Shown piece after piece: positions 1 to 8,384 of a stretch of DNA of 64,000 nucleotides. The stretch is from the NCBI RefSeq assembly GCF_004765805.1, contig NZ_ML219773.1, positions 930,001 through 994,000 of the forward strand, in the 5' to 3' direction. The position numbers were made by a program, and so were the translations under genes. Numbering within the stretch: position 1 is the first letter of the stretch; every line of letters begins with the position of its first letter. A model generated the notes under the pieces. The model saw only the letters and a list, made by a program, of their open reading frames with translations. It did not search any database and was not told the DNA's origin. This stretch comes from Halorussus halobius. Its GTDB lineage: Archaea > Halobacteriota > Halobacteria > Halobacteriales > Haladaptataceae.

Positions 1-714
1 CCGCCGGAGTGGGAACTCGACGTGGAAGCCGTGTCGGACGCGATTCGGCCCGAAACCAGCGTCGTCGTCCTGAACAACCCGAACAACCCCACCGGGCGCT
101 ACCACCCCGAGGAGAAGGTGCGCGCGCTCTACGACCTCGCCGCCGACAACGACGCCTACCTGCTCTGTGACGAGGTGTACCGGCTGCTGGCCGACGAGCC
201 GCTCGCGCCGGTCGCGAGCATGGGCGAGTACGGCGTGAGTACGACGAGCCTCACCAAGGCCTACGGCCTCGCCGGCCTGCGATTCGGCTGGCTCGCCGGC
301 CCCGAGGCGGTGGTCGAGGCGGCGTGGCGCTGGAAGGACTACACCACCATCTCGCCGTCGCTGTTCGGCCAGCACGTCGCACGACAGGCGCTCGGCGACG
401 CCGAAGACGGGATTCTGTCCGAGAACCGCGACCTCGCGGCGCGCAACCGCGAGCGCGTCCGGGCGTTCGTCGACGAGCGCGACCTGTCGTGGTACGACCC
501 GGTCGGGGTCAACGGCTTCGTGTCGGTGCCCGACGGCTTCGCGGGCAGTCGGGAGTTCTGCCGGACGGTCGTCGAGGAAGAGAGCGTGGTACTCGCGCCC
601 GGCGACCTGTTCGGCTACGACGACTACTTCCGCATCGGGTTCGGCCTGCCGACCGACGAACTGGAGGACGGGCTCGCGCGAGTCGGCGACTGCATCGAGC
701 GCCACTCCCGGTAG
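1..714 (+). CDS. PLP-dependent class I/II aminotransferase (3' part, 5' end outside window)
   Basis: The reading frame is open to the first base, so only the last about 237 residues are present. It shows the fold-type I aminotransferase signature: NNPNNPTG substrate-binding loop, the CDEVYR segment with the Asp that contacts the PLP ring nitrogen, and SLTKAYGLAGLRFGW, whose Lys (codon near position 256) forms the Schiff base. The family transfers amino groups between amino acids and 2-oxo acids in the cytoplasm. The exact substrate cannot be read from this fragment; aspartate/aromatic-type transaminases are the nearest pattern. The GTG at position 22 is an internal Val codon and not a start. 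Confidence 0.88.
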   Translation, partial: PPEWELDVEAVSDAIRPETSVVVLNNPNNPTGRYHPEEKVRALYDLAADNDAYLLCDEVYRLLADEPLAPVASMGEYGVSTTSLTKAYGLAGLRFGWLAGPEAVVEAAWRWKDYTTISPSLFGQHVARQALGDAEDGILSENRDLAARNRERVRAFVDERDLSWYDPVGVNGFVSVPDGFAGSREFCRTVVEEESVVLAPGDLFGYDDYFRIGFGLPTDELEDGLARVGDCIERHSR

Positions 715-764
715 CTGCCGACCGTCGGTCGTCCGACATCTTTCCCGAAACGAGATTAAACGGT

Positions 765-774
765 CTTATAAAAT
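765..774 (+). promoter_or_regulatory. orphan TATA-like box
   Basis: CTTATAAAAT is a good archaeal TATA match that would place a transcription start near 795, but no convincing gene begins there. The next gene has its own TATA box about 125 bp further on. It may drive a longer leader or a small non-coding RNA, or be chance. Confidence 0.25.
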
Positions 775-921
775 GTCTAGGGGAATCTAAACCCGTCGTA
801 AAAGGTGGTCGGCCGGCGATGAAACCGAGGGAAAGCCGAGCTGCCGGGGTGAAACACGCGAATTTTCGCTAACGCTCTGGCCCTTATATGGGGTCGGCGT
901 TCGTGGGGTGGAGTAAGAACG

Positions 922-1194
922 ATGTCGAACGCACCCTCCACCTTCGACGCGACGCACGCGACCGGAACGGCCGACGAGTCGACGACCGCCCTCCCGAGTC
1001 TCGCACGAGCGGCGGGCGAGGCCGCCCGCGAGCGGGTCCAGTTCACCGGCTTCTGGTCGGCGGTCCTGCTCCCGCTGGTCTACGTCCCGATGCTCGTCGG
1101 GGGCGCGGCGGCCAGCCGTCCGTCGGCGGTCGTCGCCCTGCTCGGGGCCCACGCGCTCGCGCTCGTCGCTGGGCACGGCTACCACGAGGAGTGA
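922..1194 (+). CDS. small hypothetical membrane protein
   Basis: This 90-residue protein has a polar Thr/Ala/Asp-rich N-terminus of about 30 residues and two hydrophobic stretches (about residues 48-62 and 67-84) that could form a membrane hairpin. A TATA-like CTTATATGG lies about 27 nt before the ATG, which fits leaderless transcription and supports this start. No family was recognised. It sits upstream of the IF5A gene but has its own promoter and no functional link is evident. Confidence 0.6.
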   Translation: MSNAPSTFDATHATGTADESTTALPSLARAAGEAARERVQFTGFWSAVLLPLVYVPMLVGGAAASRPSAVVALLGAHALALVAGHGYHEE

Positions 1195-1228
1195 CCCGCG
1201 TCGCCGGGCGAAAATGCATTCCAAACTG

Positions 1229-1234
1229 TTTATA
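1229..1234 (+). promoter_or_regulatory. TATA box of the IF5A-agmatinase operon
   Basis: TTTATA lies 25-30 nt before the ATG at 1259. This places the transcription start at or next to the start codon, the leaderless arrangement usual in haloarchaea. It is also why the ATG at 1259 is preferred over the upstream in-frame ATG at 1214. Confidence 0.6.
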
Positions 1235-1258
1235 CTGCCCCATCCGCTATCCGGCCGT

Positions 1259-1639
1259 ATGGCAAGAGAGCAGAAGGAAGTTCGGGACCTGCAGGAAGGA
1301 AACTACGTGATGATCGACGACGCCGCGTGCGAGATCAACTCCTACAGCACGGCCAAGCCGGGCAAGCACGGCAGCGCCAAGGCCCGAATCGAGGCCGAGG
1401 GCGTCTTCGACGGCAAGAAGCGAAGCCTCTCCCAGCCGGTCGACGCCAAGATATGGGTTCCCATCATCGAGCGCAAGCAGGGACAGGTCGTCGCCGTCGA
1501 GAGCGCCGACGTGGCCCAGGTCATGGACCTCGAGACCTACGAGACCATCACCATCAAGACGCCCGAGGGCGTCGACCTCTCGCCCGACGACGAGATAGAG
1601 TACCTCGAGATGGACGAGCAGCGCAAGATTCTCGGATAG
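1259..1639 (+). CDS. eif5A: translation initiation factor IF-5A
   Basis: This 126-residue protein is archaeal IF5A, which assists peptide-bond formation and translation of difficult motifs on the ribosome. The N-terminal SH3-like domain holds the hypusination loop [10 protein letters not shown]. The second Lys (K36 from this start) is the residue converted to deoxyhypusine/hypusine in the family. An OB-fold domain follows and ends in MDEQRKILG. An in-frame ATG 15 codons upstream exists, but the promoter position and family length favour this start. The agmatinase gene starts on the base after the stop codon, so the two are surely co-transcribed. Confidence 0.96.
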   Translation: MAREQKEVRDLQEGNYVMIDDAACEINSYSTAKPGKHGSAKARIEAEGVFDGKKRSLSQPVDAKIWVPIIERKQGQVVAVESADVAQVMDLETYETITIKTPEGVDLSPDDEIEYLEMDEQRKILG

Positions 1640-2458
1640 ATGTTCCCCGGTGCGTCCGCCGACCGCGAGGCGGCCGACTACGTGGTCGTGGGCGCGCCCC
1701 TCGACGTCTCCACGACGTTCCAGCCGGGCGCGCGGTTCGGCCCCGACCGAATCCGGCAGTTCGCCCGGTCGTACGACGACTACGACCCGCGCGCCGACCG
1801 GCACTTCTCGGACCTCTCCGTCCACGACCACGGCGACGTCCGCGCGTGGGACGACGCCGACGAGTACCTGGAGTACCTCGACGGCGTCCTGACCGACGTG
1901 CGGTGGGACGACGCCCTCCCGCTCGTGCTGGGGGGCGAGCACACCGTCACGCTGGCGGGCGTGCGAGCGACCGACCCGGACGTCTTCGTCTGTCTCGACG
2001 CTCACCTCGACCTCCGTGAGGCCTACGACGGCAACCCGCTGAGCCACGCCACGGTGACCCGCCACGCCCTCGACACGGCCGACGAGGCCGTGATTCTGGG
2101 CGCTCGAACGGGCAGCGAGCCCGAGTACGAGCGCGCCGCCGAGTCGGACGTGACCGTCGTCGCGCCCGAGGCGGTGCCCGACTGGACGCCCGCGTTCGAC
2201 GCCGACGAGTCGGTCTATCTGAGCGTCGACGTCGACGCGGCCGACCCCGGATTCGCGCCCGGCACGGGCACGATGGAGCCGTTCGGCCTCCGTCCCCGCG
2301 AGCTGCGCGACGCGGTCCGGGACGTGGCCGAATCCAGCGACGTGGTCGGGTTCGACGTGGTCGAGGTCAACGACCGCGACGACGGCCAGTCGGCGGCGCT
2401 GGCGGGCAAACTCCTCCGCGAGTTCGTCTTCTCGCACGCCGCCTCCGACGAGGCGTGA
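1640..2458 (+). CDS. speB: agmatinase / ureohydrolase family protein
   Basis: This 272-residue protein belongs to the arginase/agmatinase family, binuclear manganese enzymes that release urea from guanidino compounds; agmatinase makes putrescine from agmatine. The metal ligands are visible: His101 in GGEH, the DAHLD cluster (Asp120, His122, Asp124) and the SVDVD pair (Asp197, Asp199). The CLDAHLD and SVDVDAADPGFAPG blocks are typical of agmatinases rather than bacterial arginases. It starts immediately after the IF5A stop codon. This tight linkage supports a role in IF5A modification, as proposed for Haloferax where agmatine may be the aminobutyl donor. That role is inference here. Confidence 0.9.
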   Translation: MFPGASADREAADYVVVGAPLDVSTTFQPGARFGPDRIRQFARSYDDYDPRADRHFSDLSVHDHGDVRAWDDADEYLEYLDGVLTDVRWDDALPLVLGGEHTVTLAGVRATDPDVFVCLDAHLDLREAYDGNPLSHATVTRHALDTADEAVILGARTGSEPEYERAAESDVTVVAPEAVPDWTPAFDADESVYLSVDVDAADPGFAPGTGTMEPFGLRPRELRDAVRDVAESSDVVGFDVVEVNDRDDGQSAALAGKLLREFVFSHAASDEA

Positions 2459-2822
2459 GCCGGGTCGACGAACCGCCGTTCGGACGAAGGCCGGGCCAGT
2501 TTCGGCGTCGGCAGTCCGACCAGCCGCCGGTTTCGACGGGCCGACCGTTAATGAGTCGACCGACTAACTGCCGCCCTCGGCCGACCGAACGGGCAGGCCG
2601 GGGTCGCGCCGACGGTTCGGGCCCCACCGCGTTGGGTGGGCGGTGCGACCGCGAGCAGCGAGTGTGACGTTGTCCGCGCGAGCCGACGCGCGCCGCTGGA
2701 ACACGTCGAACTCCCGCGCGCCGAGCGACCCCGCGCCGTCACGAGGGCAGACGCGCCGTACCGGCTCGCACTCCGGACAGTTGGCAATCCTTAAGGCCGC
2801 GTCCGGGCTACTCGGCGACAGC
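2459..2822 (+). other. 364-bp intergenic region before pyrH
   Basis: No convincing gene is seen. It contains a short stem CCCACC/GGTGGG around 2623-2640 and a TTAA-containing weak TATA candidate near 2791 that may serve pyrH. Open frames crossing it are Arg-rich shadows without haloarchaeal acidity. No tRNA, SRP RNA or RNase P signature was recognised. Confidence 0.4.
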
Positions 2823-3548
2823 ATGAAAGTAGTCGTCTCCATCGGCGGGAGCGTCCTCGCGCCGGACCTCCGCTCCGAGCGCGTGCGCGCCCACGCCGAC
2901 GTAATCGAGACCCTCGCCGCCGAGGGCTGCACCGTCGGAACCGTCGTCGGGGGCGGTGGCGTCGCACGGGAGTACATCGGCGCGGCCCGCGAGCTGGGAG
3001 CCAACGAGATCGAACTCGACGACATCGGCATCGACGTGACCCGGCTGAACGCCCGGCTACTCATCGCGGCGCTGTCCGAACAGGCCGCCCCGAGCCCGCC
3101 CGAGGACTACGAGTCCGCGGGAGCCGCGATGCACCGGGGCGACATCGCGGTGATGGGCGGGGTCACGCCCGGCCAGACCACCGACGCCGTCAGCGCCGCG
3201 CTCGCCGAGTACGTCAACGCCGACCTGCTCGTCTACGCCACCAGCGTCGACGGCGTCTACAGCGACGACCCCAACGAGACCGACGACGCCCGGAAGTACG
3301 ACGAACTCGACGCGGGCGAACTCGTGGACGTCATCGCCGGCCTGGAGATGAACGCCGGGAGTTCGGCTCCGGTCGACCTGCTCGCGGCCAAACTCATCGA
3401 GCGGTCGGGCGTGCGCACCATCGTCCTTGACGGCACCGAACCCGAGCGCATCGCCGACGCGGTCCGGTACGGCGACCACGCCGGCACCGACATCGTCCCC
3501 GACGGCGCGGACGACCAGATGACCTACTGGGTCCGCGACGAGCAATGA
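2823..3548 (+). CDS. pyrH: UMP kinase
   Basis: This 241-residue amino-acid-kinase family protein phosphorylates UMP to UDP in pyrimidine nucleotide synthesis. Visible blocks are the N-terminal VVSIGGSVLAP nucleotide-binding loop, GTVVGGGGVAREYI, DIGIDVTRLNARLL, VMGGVTPGQTTDAVSA and the ADLLVYATSVDGVYSDDPN segment, typical of archaeal UMPK. The open frame extends 60 codons upstream, but the MKVVVSIGGS start matches the family N-terminus and the extension is Arg-rich. Its stop overlaps the start of lysS by 4 nt (ATGA), indicating translational coupling. Confidence 0.95.
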   Translation: MKVVVSIGGSVLAPDLRSERVRAHADVIETLAAEGCTVGTVVGGGGVAREYIGAARELGANEIELDDIGIDVTRLNARLLIAALSEQAAPSPPEDYESAGAAMHRGDIAVMGGVTPGQTTDAVSAALAEYVNADLLVYATSVDGVYSDDPNETDDARKYDELDAGELVDVIAGLEMNAGSSAPVDLLAAKLIERSGVRTIVLDGTEPERIADAVRYGDHAGTDIVPDGADDQMTYWVRDEQ

Positions 3549-5350
3549 GCGACGCGGACCCCGACCGGCCTGCGGCCCGCGAGACCCACGCCGACGACGA
3601 CCCCTACGTCCTCCAGGGCTCTCAACCCCACCCGTTCTGGGCCGAGTCGGTCGCCGAGAAGATTCTGGAGCGCGACCCCGACGACCCGGTCGTCATCAAG
3701 GGCGGCATCTCGCCGTCGGGCGTCCCGCACCTGGGCAACATGAACGAAATCGTGCGGGGCTACTTCGTCGCGGAAGCCCTGCGCGACCGGGGCCGGACGG
3801 TCCGGCAGGTGTTCACCGCCGACGACCGCGACCCGCTCCGGGGGCTGCCCCGAAAGCTCGCGGACCTCGACGGGAACGTGGTCGACCTCGGCGACGTGAA
3901 CGCCGGTGCCTTGGGCCGCAACCTCGGCAAACCCTACACCGCGATTCCGGACCCCTTCGGCTGCTGTGACTCGTACGGCGAACACTTCTCGACCCTCATC
4001 GAGCGCAGCGCCGAACTGCTCGGCGTCCCGGTCGAGACGGTGTCGAACACCGACCTCTACGAGTCGGGCGAGTTCGAGGCGGTGACCCACTACCTGCTCG
4101 AACACCGCGAGCGGGCCCGCGACGTCCTCGGCCACTATCAGGACAAGGTCGACGCCGAGTACGTTCCGTTCAACCCCATCTGCGGGGCGTGTGGCAAGAT
4201 AACCGAGACCGTGACCGCAGTCGACCTCGGCGACAGCCCCGGGGAGACCACGGTCGAGTACCGCTGTACCGACATGGAGGCCGGCGACCAGACCATCGAG
4301 GGCTGTGGTCACGAGGGGACGGCCACCCTCCGGGAGGGAAAGCTCCCGTGGCGGTTCGAGTGGCCCGCCCAGTGGCAGGTGTTGGGCGTCGACCACGAGC
4401 CGTTCGGCAAGGACCACGCGGAGGGCTCGTGGCCCAGCGGCGCGGACGTCGCCCGGAACGTCCTCGACGTCGAACCGCCCTCCCCGATGGCCTACGAGTG
4501 GTTCACGCTCGACGGCGAACCGTTCTCCTCGTCGTCGGGTCACGTCGTCATGGTCCAGGACGTGCTGGAACTGCTCGAACCCGAGGTGGTCCGGTACTTC
4601 TTCACCAAGGACCCCGCCAAGGCGCGGGACTTCAGCGTCGAGAACCTCGAATTCCTCGTCGACGAGTTCGACGAGTTCGAGCGGGTCTACTACGGCGAGG
4701 CCGACGCCGACGACAAGCGGGCCGAAATCGCCGACGCGGCGTACCCGCCGGTCGTTCGGCCGACCGTTGCCGCCCGGTTCGACGAGGACGGCGCGCCCTC
4801 CGACCGACCGGACGCGGGGAGCGTTCCGGTCGCCGACCCCGAGCGCCGGGCGAGCGTCGACGCGGCGGTCGACGGGTCGTTTTGCGACCGGGTGCGTCTG
4901 CCGTACTCCTTCGCGGCGGTCCTCGGCATGACCGACGACCCCGACCTCCGCGAGGACATCGCTCGTCGGGAGGGCCACCTCGGCGACGACCCCGACTGGG
5001 CGGTCGCGTACGCGCTCGACCGCGTGGAACTGGCCCGCGAGTGGGCCCGCCGCACGGGCAACGCCTACGACTACGAACTCAAGCGGACCGAGATGCCCGC
5101 GGTCGACCTCGACGTCGAGGTCGAGGCGGCGCTCGACGAACTCGCCGACTTCGTGGCGACCCACGACGACCCCGACGAGATTCAGGGCGAGATATACGAG
5201 ACCGCCAAGCGCCACGACGTCGACGTCGGCGAGTTCTTCGCGACCGGCTACCGGCTGTTCTTCGACGACGAGGAGGGGCCCAAGCTCGGGCCCTTCCTCG
5301 CCAACCTCGACGAGGAGTTCGTGCTGGCTCGGCTCCGCCGCGAGGAGTAA
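3545..5350 (+). CDS. lysS: lysyl-tRNA synthetase, class I
   Basis: This 601-residue enzyme charges tRNA-Lys. It is the archaeal class I type: Rossmann-fold signature HLGN near residue 62 after GGISPSGVP, a zinc-binding insertion with CGAC and further cysteines (about residues 210-260), and a KMSKS-like loop FSSSSGHVV near residue 325. The loop lacks the usual lysines; Ser/Gly-rich variants are known in this class, so I do not take this as inactivation. The C-terminal helical part carries the anticodon-binding region. It overlaps pyrH by 4 nt. Confidence 0.96.
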   Translation: MSDADPDRPAARETHADDDPYVLQGSQPHPFWAESVAEKILERDPDDPVVIKGGISPSGVPHLGNMNEIVRGYFVAEALRDRGRTVRQVFTADDRDPLRGLPRKLADLDGNVVDLGDVNAGALGRNLGKPYTAIPDPFGCCDSYGEHFSTLIERSAELLGVPVETVSNTDLYESGEFEAVTHYLLEHRERARDVLGHYQDKVDAEYVPFNPICGACGKITETVTAVDLGDSPGETTVEYRCTDMEAGDQTIEGCGHEGTATLREGKLPWRFEWPAQWQVLGVDHEPFGKDHAEGSWPSGADVARNVLDVEPPSPMAYEWFTLDGEPFSSSSGHVVMVQDVLELLEPEVVRYFFTKDPAKARDFSVENLEFLVDEFDEFERVYYGEADADDKRAEIADAAYPPVVRPTVAARFDEDGAPSDRPDAGSVPVADPERRASVDAAVDGSFCDRVRLPYSFAAVLGMTDDPDLREDIARREGHLGDDPDWAVAYALDRVELAREWARRTGNAYDYELKRTEMPAVDLDVEVEAALDELADFVATHDDPDEIQGEIYETAKRHDVDVGEFFATGYRLFFDDEEGPKLGPFLANLDEEFVLARLRREE

Positions 5351-5458
5351 ACGCTCCCTACTCCGAGTTCAGGGCCGGCATAACAAAGTGTCTCGCGGCC
5401 CTCCGTCGACGTGAGCGTCGGACGGCGGCTCTCGCCGACCGACCCACGGAGCGTTACT

Positions 5459-5851
5459 ATGGCAATAATCGAACTCAATCTCGAGAAACCCGCGCTCAAG
5501 CGGGTCGAATCGGGCGAGAAACCGTCGCGAACGACGACCACGGAATCGACCTCGGGGAACCGAGACACCACCGAATCGAGCGAATCGACCGTGGACGTCG
5601 GAACTCCGGCCGCGGAATCGGGTCCGGCGTCGACGACGGGTCAGGAACCCGACCGGCAGTCCGACTCCGGGGGGAAGAGCCGCCTCCGGAAGTACGGCCG
5701 CCGGATGGCGATTCTGGGCGGTACGGCCGCGGGCGTGGCCGCCGCGCGAAAGCTCCGGCAGCGCCGAAAGGCCGGGTCCGACCAGCAGGACCTCGACGAC
5801 GACTGGCAGACCGCCGACCCCACCTCGTCGTCGGAGTCGTCGAGTCGGTGA
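5459..5851 (+). CDS. hypothetical protein with Ser/Thr-rich linker and basic hydrophobic segment
   Basis: This protein of about 130 residues begins AIIELNLEKPALKRVESGEK. A long Ser/Thr/Glu-rich low-complexity stretch follows (about residues 25-75), then a basic segment with a short Ala/Gly-rich hydrophobic part (about residues 82-105) and an acidic tail. The hydrophobic part is too short to call a membrane helix with confidence. A GTG 16 codons upstream could be an alternative start. No domain recognised. It lies alone between lysS and the site-2 protease. Confidence 0.55.
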   Translation: MAIIELNLEKPALKRVESGEKPSRTTTTESTSGNRDTTESSESTVDVGTPAAESGPASTTGQEPDRQSDSGGKSRLRKYGRRMAILGGTAAGVAAARKLRQRRKAGSDQQDLDDDWQTADPTSSSESSSR

Positions 5852-5922
5852 AGTCGGGCGACGCCGCCGGGGGCGTGGGCGTTCCCAAACGCCTTTGACC
5901 GCCGCGTCCTTTCTTTCACGCG

Positions 5923-7725
5923 ATGAACACGCTCGCGTGGGTAGTCGCCGGCATCGCGCTCTACTGGTTCGGGATGCTCTACCTCGACTCGCAGGGCCTC
6001 CTCCCCGCCTCCGTCGGAACGCAGGGGCCGATTCTGACCGTCCACACTCAGCGGGGCAAGCAGTTCCTCGACTGGCTCGCCGGCCCCAAGCGCCTCTGGC
6101 GAGCGTGGGGGAACTTCGGACTCGGCGTGGCGCTGGTCGTGATGGCGGGCACGTTCGTCCTGCTGGTGGTCCAGGCGGTCGCCATCGTCCGGAACCCGCC
6201 GCCCGCCTCGCCCGCGACCCAGCCCCGGAACGTCCTCGTGATTCCCGGCGTCAACGATTTCCTCCCGCTGTCGGTCGCGCCCGAGATTCTGCTCGGACTG
6301 CTCGTGGGCCTCGTCGTCCACGAGGGCGGCCACGGGCTGCTGTGCCGGGTCGAGGACATCGAGATCGAGTCGATGGGTATCGCGGCGCTCGCGGTCCTGC
6401 CGGTCGGCGCGTTCGTCGAACCCGACGAGGAGAGCCGCGCGAACGCCGACCGGGGCAGCCAGAGCCGGATGTTCGCGGCCGGCGTCACCAACAACTTCGC
6501 GGTGACCGTGGTGGCGTTCGCCCTGCTGTTCGGCCCGGTCGTCGGCTCCATCGCGGTCGCGCCCGGTGCCGCCATCGGCGGGTCGTTCGACGGGTCGGCC
6601 GCCGCGCAGGCGGGCATCGGCGGGGGCGACCGCATCGTCGCGGTCGACGACGAGCGGATAGAGAGCAACGCCGACCTCGAGGCCACGCTCGCCCGCATCG
6701 ACGACCGGACGGTGACGGTGACGCTGGCCGACGGCGAGGCGGTCGACCTCCAGCGGTCGCTGCTCGTCACCGCCGTCCATCCCGACTCGCCGTTCGCGTC
6801 GGCCGTCACCGTGAACGCCGACGACACCACGACCGTCGCGGCGGTCAACGACACCGAGGTCTACACCGAAGACGAGTTCCGGCAAGCGGTCGCCGGCTCG
6901 GAGGTCGCCACCCTGCGGACCGGGAGCGGCGACACCGTCACCGGCCCCGTCGGCGCGCTGGTGACCGTCCAGTCGGGCGGTGGTGGCGCGGCGGCCGGGC
7001 TGCCGGCGGACGAGACGGTCGTCGTCACGGCCATCGACGACCGGCGGGTCCCCAACACCTCGGCGCTGACCGCCGCGTTGGACCGATACGAACCGGGCGA
7101 CACCGTCACCGTGGCGGCGTTCGTCGACGGCGAACGCGACGAGTACGGGGTCACGCTCGGCGAGGGCGACGACGGGTCGGCAGCGATCGGCGTGCTGGTG
7201 ACCCAGGGGTACAGCGGCGTGGAGTTCAGCAGCGTCGGCGTGCAGTCGTACCCGGCGGCCGAGTTCCTCAGCGTGCTCGGGGGCAACCTCGGCGACTTCC
7301 TGTTCGCGAGCGGCGGGCCCGTCGTCTCGTTCCTCTCGGGGCTGTTCGGCGTTCTCATGCTCCCGTTCTCCAGCATCTCGCTGGGCACGACGTTCAACTT
7401 CGCCGGGTTCGTCGGGCTCAACGGCGGCTTCTACGCCGCGACTGGCGGCCCGCTCTCGTTCCTCGGCGAGTGGGGGCTGTTCGTGCTGGCGAACGCGCTG
7501 TTCTGGACCGGATGGATAAACCTCAACCTCGGGTTCTTCAACTGCATCCCGGCGTTCCCGCTCGACGGCGGCCACATCCTCCGGACGAGCACGGAGGCGG
7601 TCGTCTCGCGGCTCCCGACGAGTCAGAACCGCGAACTTGCCACGATGGTCACGACGACCGTCGGGCTGACGATGCTGGTCAGCCTGCTGTTGATGGTGTT
7701 CGGGCCCCAGCTGCTGTCGGGATAG
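5923..7725 (+). CDS. site-2 protease family (M50) membrane metalloprotease with PDZ domains
   Basis: This 600-residue intramembrane zinc protease carries the M50 motifs: HEGGH at residues 133-137 (zinc ligands and catalytic Glu) and NCIPAFPLDGG near residue 540-550, whose Asp is the third zinc ligand. Hydrophobic segments flank both motifs. Between them lie PDZ-like sequences, for example AAAQAGIGGGDRIVAVDD (about residues 225-245) and a second unit around GLPADETVVVTAIDD. Family members cleave transmembrane substrates such as anti-sigma factors or signal-peptide remnants; the archaeal substrate is unknown. Single gene, with a convergent PadR regulator downstream. Confidence 0.93.
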   Translation: MNTLAWVVAGIALYWFGMLYLDSQGLLPASVGTQGPILTVHTQRGKQFLDWLAGPKRLWRAWGNFGLGVALVVMAGTFVLLVVQAVAIVRNPPPASPATQPRNVLVIPGVNDFLPLSVAPEILLGLLVGLVVHEGGHGLLCRVEDIEIESMGIAALAVLPVGAFVEPDEESRANADRGSQSRMFAAGVTNNFAVTVVAFALLFGPVVGSIAVAPGAAIGGSFDGSAAAQAGIGGGDRIVAVDDERIESNADLEATLARIDDRTVTVTLADGEAVDLQRSLLVTAVHPDSPFASAVTVNADDTTTVAAVNDTEVYTEDEFRQAVAGSEVATLRTGSGDTVTGPVGALVTVQSGGGGAAAGLPADETVVVTAIDDRRVPNTSALTAALDRYEPGDTVTVAAFVDGERDEYGVTLGEGDDGSAAIGVLVTQGYSGVEFSSVGVQSYPAAEFLSVLGGNLGDFLFASGGPVVSFLSGLFGVLMLPFSSISLGTTFNFAGFVGLNGGFYAATGGPLSFLGEWGLFVLANALFWTGWINLNLGFFNCIPAFPLDGGHILRTSTEAVVSRLPTSQNRELATMVTTTVGLTMLVSLLLMVFGPQLLSG

Positions 7726-7744
7726 CGGCGTCCCGCGATTCGAA

Positions 7745-8266
7745 TCAGTCGCCGTCGTCCAGCCCCATCCGCTCGTGGAACTCCTCGGGCGTGTCCGGGA
7801 CGCGCTCGAAGTCGCCGAAGTCGCGCTCGTGGTGGCGGGTCAACTGCTCGACGACCCACGCGCTGAACTCCTCGTCGAACCGCCACTCGTCGGCGCGGTC
7901 GTCGACCTCGAACCGGTCGTCGGTGGCGAACGCGACGAAGACGTGGTAGAACCCGAGGATGACGTCGGCGAAATCGCGGGCCTTGCCGCCGGTCTCCTCG
8001 CGCTTGCTTTCGAGTTCCTCGCGGCCCGCGTCGGTGAGTTCGAAGTACTTGCGGTCGGGTTCGTCCTCGCGGTCGATGCGCTCGGCCCAACCCTTCTCCT
8101 CGAACTTGTAGAGGATGGGGTACACCGACCCGTAGGAGGGCTCCCAGTGGCCGCCGCTGATGGACTTTATCTCCTTGAGAATCTCGTATCCGTACCGAGG
8201 CTTCTCGTCGAGTAGTTCCAGTACGAGATACGCGATGAGTCCTTTCGGCGGACCGCTTTTCCGCAT
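7745..8266 (-). CDS. PadR family transcriptional regulator
   Basis: This 173-residue protein has an N-terminal winged helix: GLIAYLVLELLDEKPRYGYE, then EPSYGSVYPILYKFEEKGW and the wing with KYFELTDAGREEL. These are the hallmark blocks of PadR repressors. The C-terminal half is an acidic helical region, probably for dimerisation or ligand binding. A much longer open frame upstream is the antisense shadow of pitA; MRKSGPPKG is the family-like start. It is divergent from pitA across a 118-bp spacer, so control of pitA and of itself is plausible. A GAAAG-N-CTTTC inverted repeat at 8293-8303 is a possible operator. Confidence 0.9.
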   Translation of the reverse strand: MRKSGPPKGLIAYLVLELLDEKPRYGYEILKEIKSISGGHWEPSYGSVYPILYKFEEKGWAERIDREDEPDRKYFELTDAGREELESKREETGGKARDFADVILGFYHVFVAFATDDRFEVDDRADEWRFDEEFSAWVVEQLTRHHERDFGDFERVPDTPEEFHERMGLDDGD

Positions 8267-8384
8267 TGGGAGGTGATTCCCGCCGAATTTTTGAAAGGCT
8301 TTCGGTCGGGGAAACGAGCGTCGCCGGTGCCGGGAGCGGCTGAAACGCAAAACCCTATTACCGCGCCGGACCCCAGTTCCGGAC

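Noticed and set aside
2459..2822. Search for a tRNA, SRP RNA or RNase P RNA in this gap and the other long gaps
   Set aside because: No cloverleaf with the conserved T-loop GTTCRA pattern and none of the SRP or RNase P core motifs were seen by eye.
4508..4540. Loss of the KMSKS lysines in lysyl-tRNA synthetase as inactivation
   Set aside because: Class I LysRS enzymes vary here and Ser/Gly-rich loops are known; all other motifs are intact and this is the only lysS in view.
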